8,586 bases of DNA, taken from Candidatus Omnitrophota bacterium (lineage in GTDB: Bacteria; Omnitrophota; Gorgyraeia; B26-G9). The notes under the pieces are model-generated. The model was not told the DNA's origin. It did no database searches and was given only the letters and a program-made list of their open reading frames with translations. The first letter of the stretch is position 1; each line of letters opens with the position of its first letter. The position numbers and the translations under genes are program-made. This document shows positions 1-5,827 of the stretch, in pieces. The stretch covers positions 1 through 8,586 of the forward strand of contig JAKLQT010000064.1 in assembly GCA_022013205.1 (NCBI GenBank), given 5' to 3'.

Positions 1-75
1 ATTAAGCAACATCCGTCCACGGGAAGCGGCTGGATAAGACTCTATTCTTCCCAGAGCTGAACTATTACGGAATAT

Positions 76-104
76 TTGACTTTAGAAAGTAGTTACCTTA
101 TAAT
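76..104 (+). promoter_or_regulatory. Sigma70-type promoter of the carbamoyltransferase operon
   Basis: A TTGACT -35 box (76-81) and a perfect TATAAT -10 box (99-104) are separated by exactly 17 bases. The expected transcription start is near 111, only about four bases before the ATG at 115, so the first gene would have almost no leader. The TTG at 76 opens a longer reading frame in phase with the gene, but it is better explained as the -35 box. The boxes are visible; promoter activity and the start point are inferred. Confidence 0.75.
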
Positions 105-114
105 GGGCGTTATT

Positions 115-336
115 ATGAAAAAGTTCTTCGAAAAATGGAAAAAATTCGCTATTACTTTTGCAAACCTCCAGATAGAACTAATCCTTTACACCATTTATTT
201 TGTTCTAATCCTTCCCTATCGCATTGGTTTGACAATTAAAGAGATATTCAGCAAAAAAATCTCTCGATCATCCGGATGCTGGGTTGATCTAAAGGAGAAA
301 AAGGATACTATCGATAGTTTAAGGAGACAATACTGA
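115..336 (+). CDS. Short SxtJ-like single-pass membrane protein
   Basis: This encodes 73 residues beginning MKKFFEKWKKF. A hydrophobic membrane span covers about residues 18-41 (LILYTIYFVLILPY), followed by a basic/polar tail with a conserved-looking GCW (residues 54-56) and ending SLRRQY. The pattern of a tryptophan-lysine amphipathic start, one span with an internal proline, then a W-containing tail ending in an aromatic residue resembles the C-terminal half of SxtJ-family proteins, which sit beside carbamoyltransferases and are usually about 130 residues. The N-terminal half is missing, and the frame upstream is closed by a stop at 58-60. The ATG at 115 is chosen because the promoter -10 box lies at 99-104; there is no Shine-Dalgarno sequence, so initiation is probably leaderless. 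The stop codon shares one base with the next start (TGATG), which indicates translational coupling. The molecular function of the family is unknown; a partner or anchor role for the carbamoyltransferase is inferred. Confidence 0.7.
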   Translation: MKKFFEKWKKFAITFANLQIELILYTIYFVLILPYRIGLTIKEIFSKKISRSSGCWVDLKEKKDTIDSLRRQY

Positions 337-2129
337 TGTATATTCTTGGACTATCCTGTTTTTACCATGACGCGGCAGCGGCCTTAATTAAGGACGGAAA
401 GCTGATAGCCTCAACAGAAGAAGAAAGATTCAGCAGAAAAAAGCATGACTCTGGTTTCCCTGAGAAGGCGATAAACTTTTGTCTTGAGTTTGCCGGGATC
501 AGCTCAGAAGATTTAGATTTTGTTGTGTTTCACGAAAAGCCATTTCTAAAGTTCGAACGAATCCTTAAAACAGTTATCCGCACTTATCCCCAATCAGCAG
601 GATCCTTCAGCGAGGCAATGAAAAACTGGCTTGCGGAAAAGTTGTGGATAAAAAACATTATCCGCCAAAAGCTGGAAATCGACAGCGAGAAAATTCTTTT
701 TACTGAACACCACCTCTCTCACGCCGCAAGCACATTTTTAGTCTCTCCATATGATGAGGCGGCAATATTGACTATTGACGGTGTCGGCGAATGGGCTACA
801 GGGACGCTTGGTATCGGCAGGGATAACAAAGTTAATCTATTTAAACAAATCATTTTTCCTAATTCCCTCGGACTCTTATACAGCGCTTTTACCGCCTTTT
901 TAGGCTTTGAGGTCAATGAAGGTGAATACAAGGTAATGGGCATGGCTGCTTACGGCAAGCCCCGCTTTAGGAAAAAGATACTTGAAAATATTCTAAAGCT
1001 GCATGATGACGGGTCATTTAACCTTAACATGGATTATTTTTCCTTTCATTATTCAGCAGCACGCAGCTATAGCAAAAAGTTTGAACAGTTATTTGGAAAA
1101 CCGCGCGCTATAAACGCGGATTTTTTTACATATGGTTTTGAGTTCCCTTCCTACTTTGGTGAAAAACCGGAAAACTACAGTGAGCTGTGTACTGAAAATC
1201 AGTTTTACGCGGATATCGCGGCAAGCATACAGGCTGTTACGGAGGAAATAATACTGAAGCAAGCAGTTTATCTTTACAAACAAACCAATATGAAAAACCT
1301 GTGCCTTGCGGGAGGGGTTGCATTGAATTCTGTTGCAAACGGCAGGCTTCTAAGAGAAGGCCCGTTTAAAAATATCTTTATCCAGCCCGCGCCCGGTGAT
1401 AGCGGTGCGGCAATAGGCGCTGCCCTTTATGTATATAATCATATACTTGGGCATAAACGCAGTTTTATTTTGGAACACGCATACCTGGGCAAGGAATATA
1501 CAGATGAGCAAATACTTGCTTTTCTTAATAAATCCGATATTCCTTTCCGCCGGTTTGATACAGATAGCGAGTTGATTGACTTTTGCGTTAGCGCAATAGA
1601 GCAAGCTAAGGTTATCGGCTGGTTCCAGGGACGCAGTGAATGGGGCCCGAGAGCATTAGGCAATCGCTCAATCATTGCTGACGCAAGAAATAAGGATATG
1701 AAAAATATTGTTAATCTAAAGATAAAGTTCCGCGAACCGTTTCGTCCTTTTGCTCCGGTGATCAAAGAGAGTGAACTTGAGAACTTTTTTAATGTAGAAA
1801 ATAAAACCCTCTACCCTTTTCGTTACATGCTTATGGTCTTACCGATAAAAGAAGAAAAGAGAAAGCTTATCCCTGCGGTTGATCACGAAGGTACTGGTAG
1901 AGTGCAGACAATCACGAAAACATGGAATCCGCTTTATTATCAGTTAGTGGAAAAATTCGCCCAAAAAACAGGCATCCCTCTGCTTTTGAATACTTCATTT
2001 AACCTAAAAGGAGAACCTATTGTAAATTCACCTCAAAACGCTTATAATACATTTATGAACAGCGGACTGGATCTCCTGGTTCTGGAAAGTTTTGTTGTGG
2101 AAAGAAAGGATATCGCGGAAAATGTTTAA
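336..2129 (+). CDS. O-carbamoyltransferase (NodU/CmcH/SxtI/TobZ family)
   Basis: This 597-residue protein should transfer a carbamoyl group from carbamoyl phosphate, through a carbamoyl-adenylate made with ATP, to a hydroxyl group. The N-terminal Kae1/ASKHA-like domain (about 1-370) starts ILGLSCFYHDAAA. It has the metal-site motif EHHLSHA (124-130; H125, H126, H129), TIDGVGEW with D148, LAGGVALNSVANG (324-336) and PAPGDSGAAIGAAL with D355. The C-terminal YrdC-like domain (about 380-590) has GRSEWGPRALGNRSI (432-446), KFREPFRPFAP (464-474) and LNTSFNLKGEPIV (551-563). All hallmark motifs are present and the length is normal, so the enzyme looks intact. AAGGAG at 321-326 lies nine bases before the ATG. 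It sits between two tiny membrane proteins in an overlapping operon, as in saxitoxin clusters. The acceptor is unknown; a surface glycan is the likeliest guess. Antibiotic or Nod-factor type substrates cannot be excluded. Confidence 0.95.
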   Translation: MYILGLSCFYHDAAAALIKDGKLIASTEEERFSRKKHDSGFPEKAINFCLEFAGISSEDLDFVVFHEKPFLKFERILKTVIRTYPQSAGSFSEAMKNWLAEKLWIKNIIRQKLEIDSEKILFTEHHLSHAASTFLVSPYDEAAILTIDGVGEWATGTLGIGRDNKVNLFKQIIFPNSLGLLYSAFTAFLGFEVNEGEYKVMGMAAYGKPRFRKKILENILKLHDDGSFNLNMDYFSFHYSAARSYSKKFEQLFGKPRAINADFFTYGFEFPSYFGEKPENYSELCTENQFYADIAASIQAVTEEIILKQAVYLYKQTNMKNLCLAGGVALNSVANGRLLREGPFKNIFIQPAPGDSGAAIGAALYVYNHILGHKRSFILEHAYLGKEYTDEQILAFLNKSDIPFRRFDTDSELIDFCVSAIEQAKVIGWFQGRSEWGPRALGNRSIIADARNKDMKNIVNLKIKFREPFRPFAPVIKESELENFFNVENKTLYPFRYMLMVLPIKEEKRKLIPAVDHEGTGRVQTITKTWNPLYYQLVEKFAQKTGIPLLLNTSFNLKGEPIVNSPQNAYNTFMNSGLDLLVLESFVVERKDIAENV

Positions 2130-2298
2130 AAATTTAAAAGGCAGGTTAAAAATAGTTCAGGAACTTTTTACTTTTCTTTGGAAAAATAAGATCTGGTGGA
2201 TGAGCCCGATAATTATTGTATTATTGCTGATCGGAATCCTGATTCTTTTTACAGTCAATAACCCCGCGGCAGTGCCGTTTATATATACTCTTTTCTAA
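2122..2298 (+). CDS. DUF5989 (SxtK-like) single-span membrane protein
   Basis: This is a 58-residue protein. An amphipathic, basic N-terminus (FKNLKGRLKIVQELFTFLW, ending at residue 20) leads into KNKIWW and a strongly hydrophobic span (about 27-45), then a short tail ending PFIYTLF. The W-x-WW-P-hydrophobic pattern and the FIYTLF end match the DUF5989 family of about 50-60 residues, known next to NodU/SxtI-type carbamoyltransferases and resembling SxtK of saxitoxin clusters. The ATG at 2122 lies inside the end of the carbamoyltransferase gene (8-base overlap), with AAAGGA at 2105-2110 as a modest ribosome site; an upstream in-frame TTG at 2092 is less likely. Its function is unknown. The constant pairing suggests that it anchors or assists the enzyme at the membrane, which is inference. 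Confidence 0.85.
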   Translation: MFKNLKGRLKIVQELFTFLWKNKIWWMSPIIIVLLLIGILILFTVNNPAAVPFIYTLF

Positions 2299-2304
2299 AA
2301 CACA

Positions 2305-3003
2305 TCAGCTTTTGGCCTTCAATAAATCTCTTGGCAGGCTGATATCAACCACTATTAATTTGCCAACTTTTTTCGGTCCTTCAGCCTTATAAAACCCCGT
2401 TTTAGCCGCGCCAAAGGCCACTGTTGTATGCGCGGCTATACAGCAGCCAAACACTTTCCCAGTGCTTGCGCATAATCCGGAAGGAACATCCAGGGAAAGC
2501 ACCGGAACATCTGCTCTGTTAATCTCGGCTATCACATCTTTAATACCCCCTCCAATAACCTTATTCAAGCCGATACCGAAGATTGCGTCGATTATAAGGC
2601 CCGCTTTATTCAAAGCAACTCTATCGTTTCTTAAATACGGTACGCTTGGCAGGGCTATAATCCGCGCGCCCAAATTCTGGAGAATCCGGTAATTAAGCAG
2701 TGCATCACCTTTTATATTGTCCCTTCCGCTCAGCAAAAAGACTCTGACTTTAACATTATGATTTAACAAATGCCGTGCCGCGACAAAACCGTCGCCGCCG
2801 TTGTTTCCCGGGCCGCAAAATATAAGAACGCTTTTTGACTTTCTTCTTTTTAGTATTTTATAAGCGATTTCAAACGCACGCAGCCCTGCATTCTCCATAA
2901 GGATCAATCCGGGGATCCCGTACTCATTCTGGGCCCTTTGATCCAGAATCTTTGATTGCCGTGCATTTAATCTAATCACGTCATCCCCATTTTTAGCACA
3001 CAT
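2305..3003 (-). CDS. nnrE: NAD(P)H-hydrate epimerase (YjeF N-terminal domain)
   Basis: This 232-residue protein should interconvert the R and S epimers of damaged NAD(P)H hydrates in the cytosol so that the S-specific dehydratase can repair them. The family motifs run in order: LMENAG (35-40), CGPGNNGGDGFVAARHL (63-79), DAIFGIGL (139-146), LDVPSGLCASTG (171-182), TVAFGAAKTGFY (194-205) and GKLIVVDISLP (214-224). The length equals a stand-alone epimerase; no fused C-terminal dehydratase (NnrD) domain is present, so that activity must be encoded elsewhere. The ATG at 3003 is preferred over one at 3078, because the longer start would translate a block of palindromes that resembles no YjeF sequence. 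The ribosome site is weak (GGTGAG-like). The gene converges on the DUF5989 gene, leaving six bases between the stops. Confidence 0.92.
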   Translation of the reverse strand: MCAKNGDDVIRLNARQSKILDQRAQNEYGIPGLILMENAGLRAFEIAYKILKRRKSKSVLIFCGPGNNGGDGFVAARHLLNHNVKVRVFLLSGRDNIKGDALLNYRILQNLGARIIALPSVPYLRNDRVALNKAGLIIDAIFGIGLNKVIGGGIKDVIAEINRADVPVLSLDVPSGLCASTGKVFGCCIAAHTTVAFGAAKTGFYKAEGPKKVGKLIVVDISLPRDLLKAKS

Positions 3004-3011
3004 GAAGCTCA

Positions 3012-3092
3012 CCCGGGCTCCCTCTGAAATTTTGCAAAAATTTCGAGGACTTAGTCCCGGGAATGCTTTGCATTCCACGGGGAAAGCCCGGG
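3012..3092. repeat. 81-bp palindromic element that can fold as a three-way junction
   Basis: An 8-bp inverted repeat, CCCGGGCT (3012-3019) and AGCCCGGG (3085-3092), encloses two hairpins of the same design. Hairpin A pairs GAAATTTT (3026-3033) with AAAATTTC (3037-3044) over a 3-base loop, then a one-base bulge and CCTC/GAGG (3021-3024/3045-3048). Hairpin B pairs GGAATGC (3060-3066) with GCATTCC (3070-3076) over a 3-base loop, then a one-base bulge and CCCG/CGGG (3056-3059/3078-3081). A small alternative hairpin, GGAC-TTA-GTCC (3047-3057), competes with both. The element ends nine bases upstream of the nnrE start. It may be a dispersed non-autonomous repeat or a structured leader; whether other copies exist cannot be seen here. 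Confidence 0.6.
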
Positions 3093-3101
3093 GTTTCTTA
3101 A

Positions 3102-3217
3102 GCGGAATTCCGCAGATTTACTTTTCGCCACTGTATAACAGCAAGACCTCGCCAGTTTTACTGGCGGACATCCTCGGCCTGCCTGTCCCGCTGCATTTAA
3201 AGCGGGAAAAGCCGAGG
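3102..3217. repeat. Second cluster of short palindromes
   Basis: Further palindromes follow in series: GCGGAATTCCGC (3102-3113, perfect), CTGT-ATA-ACAG (3131-3141), CGCCAGT-TTT-ACTGGCG (3150-3166), and a nested pair in which CCTCGGC (3172-3178) matches GCCGAGG (3211-3217) around CCCGCT/AGCGGG (3187-3192/3201-3206). ACCTCG (3146-3151) can also pair with CGAGGT (3213-3218), giving a competing fold. No protein-coding signal is convincing here. Together with the 81-bp element, this fills the gene-free stretch 3004-3243. Confidence 0.55.
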
Positions 3218-3224
3218 TTTTCAA
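3196..3224 (-). promoter_or_regulatory. Weak candidate promoter for nnrE
   Basis: Read on the minus strand, TTGAAA (3224-3219) and TTTAAA (3201-3196) are separated by 17 bases. The -35 box is good but the -10 box matches consensus at only four of six positions, and both lie inside the nested palindrome. nnrE needs a promoter below the terminator at 3244-3282, and this is the best candidate I found. Confidence 0.22.
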
Positions 3225-3243
3225 AGCATCTGAGATAAAAAAT

Positions 3244-3282
3244 CGGACCTTTTATGCCAATGATATTAAGGTCCGTTTTTTT
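3244..3282. terminator. Bidirectional rho-independent terminator below bioY
   Basis: CGGACCTT (3244-3251) pairs perfectly with AAGGTCCG (3268-3275) around a 16-base loop. Seven T residues follow on the plus strand (3276-3282), and on the minus strand the stem is followed by a run of T residues opposite the A-run at 3237-3242. It lies just past the bioY stop, so its main job is probably to end the minus-strand DUF212 to bioY operon. Confidence 0.8.
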
Positions 3283-3291
3283 ATGACTTCG

Positions 3292-3891
3292 CTATGCTTT
3301 AAAAAGATTTTTCATTCTGCTGTTTGACTTATGAAATATAATAGCAGCAAATATAACCTTAAGCGCATCTCCCGCAATAAAAGGCATTATGCCGCAGGTA
3401 ATAACTTCAGAGATTGAAAACTTAGTGATAAAAGCAAGCCATAAGCCGCCGCATAAATAAATAGCGGCAATACCGCTTGCAAAAGTAAACAAAATTTTTA
3501 AAAAAGTAAGCTGATTTTTATTTTTAAAATAATCAAGCAAAGCCGAAACTACATAAATACACACAGCAAAGCCGGCTAAATACCCTCCCGTCGGCCCGAA
3601 TAATCTCAAGATGCCGCCCGTAGCTTGGCTTAAAACAGGCAACCCCAAAGCCCCGAGCCCGATATATGCCCCTTGAGTTAAAAACCCGTCTTTCCTTCTC
3701 AGAAAAGCCGCGCAAAGCAGTACGAAAAATGTCTGCAAAGTTATCGGCACCGGTGTGCCCGGAAGAGGAATATACAGAAAGGCTCCCTCAATAGTAAGAA
3801 TAAGAAACGCAAGGATGCCCACCCCCCTGCGCATAAGGCCATCAGTTAAGATATCTTTTCCCAGAACGTTCCAAGATAATTGCTTTTGCAT
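3292..3891 (-). CDS. bioY: BioY biotin-uptake S component (ECF transporter)
   Basis: This 199-residue integral membrane protein should bind biotin and deliver it to the shared ECF energy module (EcfA/EcfA'/EcfT, not in this window). Family motifs: PLPGTPVPITLQTF (42-55), GALGLPVLS (80-88), GGILRLFGPTGGYLAGF (92-108) and PFIAGDALK (170-178), with about six hydrophobic spans and a usual family length. The ATG at 3891 is chosen because GGAGG lies five bases upstream; the upstream ATG at 3924 overlaps the accA end and has no clear ribosome site, and the frame open to 3975 overlaps accA further. It follows accA by 25 bases, which makes sense because acetyl-CoA carboxylase needs biotin. No biotin operator of BirA or BioR type was recognised in front of it. 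Confidence 0.93.
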   Translation of the reverse strand: MQKQLSWNVLGKDILTDGLMRRGVGILAFLILTIEGAFLYIPLPGTPVPITLQTFFVLLCAAFLRRKDGFLTQGAYIGLGALGLPVLSQATGGILRLFGPTGGYLAGFAVCIYVVSALLDYFKNKNQLTFLKILFTFASGIAAIYLCGGLWLAFITKFSISEVITCGIMPFIAGDALKVIFAAIIFHKSNSRMKNLFKA

Positions 3892-3896
3892 TTTTT

Positions 3897-3901
3897 CCTC
3901 C
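3897..3901 (-). promoter_or_regulatory. Ribosome binding site deciding the bioY start
   Basis: GGAGG on the minus strand (3901-3897), with a 5-base A-rich spacer to the ATG at 3891. It is the strongest such site in the operon and supports the shorter bioY start over the ATG at 3924. Confidence 0.75.
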
Positions 3902-3916
3902 GTAAAATTTTTAAAA

Positions 3917-4873
3917 CTATTCATCCCACTTGCCGATTTTTCTAAATTTCGCGTAGCGCTGCTCCAAAAGATCATTTGCAGGTATTTTGCATAATATGTT
4001 CAAGTTCTTTTTGAGAACGGCTTTCAAAGCCGCCGCAGTAACCTTATGATCGCGATGCGCTCCGCCTAAGGGCTCAGGTATGATCTCATCAATAATACCC
4101 AGCCCCAGAAGATCATCCGCTGTAATCTTTAAAGCTTCCGCGGCATCAGGAGCATGTGCCCTATTCCTCCAGAGTATCGCGGCGCATCCTTCAGGAGATA
4201 TTACTGAATAGTAAGAGTTCTGAAACATACAAACTCTGTCTCCGACACCAATGCCTAATGCCCCGCCTGAACCGCCTTCACCAATAACAACAATAATTAT
4301 CGGCACAGGCAGCCGGAACATCTCACGCAGATTATAAGCGATTGCTTCGGCCTGTCCACGTTCTTCGGCTTCAATTCCCGGATAAGCACCGGGAGTATCT
4401 ATGAAAGTAATTATCGGCAATTTAAAACGCGCCGCAAGGCTCATTAGACGTATGGCTTTTCGATATCCTTCAGGATGAGCACAGCCAAAACTGCGTTCCA
4501 GGTTCTCCTTTGTATCCCGTCCCTTCTGATGGCCAAGAACCATAACTTTTTTTCCGTCTAATTTTCCCAATCCACCGATAATAGCCAAATCATCCCTAAA
4601 CGCCCGATCACCATGCAGCTCGATAAAATCAGTAAGCAGCATATTTATATAGTCCAAAGTATACGGCCTTTTCGGATGACGGGCAACCTGCACTTTTTGC
4701 CAGGGAGTAAGATTATCGAATATTTCATGCTTGATCTGCTCAAGCTTCTTTTCAAAGGTTGCTATCTCCTCAGACAAGTCCATCTTCTTGTTTTCAGAAA
4801 ACTTCCTAAGATCGGCAATTTTTTGCTCAAGCTCTATAATTGGTTTTTCAAAATCCAGTCCAGTTCCGTTCAT
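3917..4873 (-). CDS. accA: Acetyl-CoA carboxylase carboxyltransferase subunit alpha
   Basis: This 318-residue cytosolic subunit works with AccD to move the carboxyl group from carboxybiotin on AccB to acetyl-CoA, giving malonyl-CoA for fatty-acid synthesis. A coiled N-terminal arm (about 8-52) precedes the crotonase-fold carboxyltransferase domain. Motifs: RHPKRPYTLDYI (65-76), ELHGDR (85-90), GHQKGRDTKEN (114-124), PEGYRKA (134-140), FIDTPGAYPG (157-166) with EERGQ (170-174), GEGGSGGALGIGVGDRV (198-214), SVISPEGCAAILW (223-235) and GIIDEIIPEPLGGAHRD (259-275). Length and motifs are typical and intact. It starts 16 bases after the L,D-transpeptidase gene, so it is co-transcribed; the ribosome site (AGAGAAG-like) is weak. 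accD, accB and accC are not in the window. Confidence 0.97.
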   Translation of the reverse strand: MNGTGLDFEKPIIELEQKIADLRKFSENKKMDLSEEIATFEKKLEQIKHEIFDNLTPWQKVQVARHPKRPYTLDYINMLLTDFIELHGDRAFRDDLAIIGGLGKLDGKKVMVLGHQKGRDTKENLERSFGCAHPEGYRKAIRLMSLAARFKLPIITFIDTPGAYPGIEAEERGQAEAIAYNLREMFRLPVPIIIVVIGEGGSGGALGIGVGDRVCMFQNSYYSVISPEGCAAILWRNRAHAPDAAEALKITADDLLGLGIIDEIIPEPLGGAHRDHKVTAAALKAVLKKNLNILCKIPANDLLEQRYAKFRKIGKWDE

Positions 4874-4889
4874 AGCTTATTCTTCTCTT

Positions 4890-5807
4890 TTACTCGTTAA
4901 TAATAACTTCCGTATTCACCGGCACAATATCAAATAATTCCTCTACATCTTTATTCATCATTCTAACACAACCCTGGGTTTTTTGCTGCTGGATAGGCTG
5001 TTTATCAACCGTGCCGTGTATTCCATATCCCGGTTCCGATATGCCCAGCCAGCGGGGGCCTAAAATGTTCTCAGCACTCCCAGCAGGGACGATAGCACCT
5101 GTTTTGTACCAGACAGGATCGACTATACGGTTAACAATCCTGAACTGCCCCACCGGAGTGGAATTGTCCTTTCCGATTCCAATCGGATAAACCTTTATCA
5201 CTTCATCATCAGCACTCAGTTTTAGAACAAGTTCTGATTTGCTAACCAGTATTTTAAAAACAGAGGTAATGATTTTCACCTTCATCCCCGGCCTGATCAA
5301 GGAATTCTTAAGACTGTTGACCTTCATTATAAACTCAACATTTGTATTATACTGCTTGGCAATCTTATAAAGAGAATCGCCTGGTTTAACTTCATAGATA
5401 ATGCTGTTTTTAGTTTGCGCTTTGGAAAATAATATTTTTATATTTATCTCACCAACTCTTGCCACAGCATCAGAGGTAAAATCCCCCTGCGGATAAGTAT
5501 TAATTAACTTCTGCAAAGATTCTTTTTCAAGAAGCAGCTCATCGTTTTTATTATAAAACTCCGCGATCTTTACTAAAGCTTTTTGCGCCTGCACGCTTTC
5601 GGGAAACTCGCTTACTATATTTTCAAAAGCCTCTATTGCCTTTTCAGGGCTTTTTTTGCTCAAAGTTACGGCTTCATTCAAAACTAGCTCAGTTTTCTGT
5701 ACCGGTTCATTTTTTGGGGCCTCTTTTTTCTTCCCGCAGCCAGATAGCCGGATGAGTGTAACAATAGCAATAACTGCTAAAACGGTGATAATTATTCGCC
5801 TGTTCAT
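4890..5807 (-). CDS. Lipoprotein L,D-transpeptidase with LysM domain
   Basis: This 305-residue envelope protein probably makes 3-3 peptidoglycan cross-links or attaches proteins to peptidoglycan. A short signal segment ends in the lipobox LSGC (21-24), with Gly at +2 favouring the outer membrane. Next comes a helical TPR-like region (about 40-128; EKAIEAFENIVSEFP is typical), then a LysM domain (about 136-180; YEVKPGDSLYKIAKQYN). The C-terminal YkuD domain (about 184-304) has TPVGQF (217-222), the catalytic H264 in IHG and C280 in TQGCVRM, where the common S-H-G-C is T-Q-G-C; catalytic His and Cys are kept. The ATG at 5807 is preferred because GGGGAG sits at usable spacing; the ATG at 5810 and the TTG at 5822 are alternatives. 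It lies 20 bases after the DUF212 gene and 16 bases before accA in one operon. Confidence 0.9.
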   Translation of the reverse strand: MNRRIIITVLAVIAIVTLIRLSGCGKKKEAPKNEPVQKTELVLNEAVTLSKKSPEKAIEAFENIVSEFPESVQAQKALVKIAEFYNKNDELLLEKESLQKLINTYPQGDFTSDAVARVGEINIKILFSKAQTKNSIIYEVKPGDSLYKIAKQYNTNVEFIMKVNSLKNSLIRPGMKVKIITSVFKILVSKSELVLKLSADDEVIKVYPIGIGKDNSTPVGQFRIVNRIVDPVWYKTGAIVPAGSAENILGPRWLGISEPGYGIHGTVDKQPIQQQKTQGCVRMMNKDVEELFDIVPVNTEVIINE

Positions 5808-5827
5808 CATCTCCCCTTTCAATCTTA

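Noticed and set aside
1..75. Possible tail of an upstream gene (one frame ends at 35-37, another at 90-92)
   Set aside because: Too short to recognise any family, and no frame is clearly favoured, so no gene is called.
76..114. TTG start extending the SxtJ-like gene upstream
   Set aside because: The TTG coincides with the -35 box and the extension covers the whole promoter.
1439..1765. Minus-strand open frame inside the carbamoyltransferase gene
   Set aside because: It is a shadow of a fully conserved coding region with no independent coding signal.
3004..3078. Longer nnrE start at 3078
   Set aside because: The extension translates the palindromic element and is unlike YjeF N-termini; the start at 3003 gives the normal family length.
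3012..3217. CRISPR array
   Set aside because: The palindromes differ in sequence and there is no regular repeat-spacer period.
3002..3238. Plus-strand open frame of 78 codons across the palindromes
   Set aside because: It is a by-product of repeat sequence, antisense to nnrE at its start, with no recognisable domain or ribosome site.
3892..3975. Longer bioY starts (3924 and 3975)
   Set aside because: They overlap accA and have no ribosome site, while GGAGG precedes the ATG at 3891 at good spacing.
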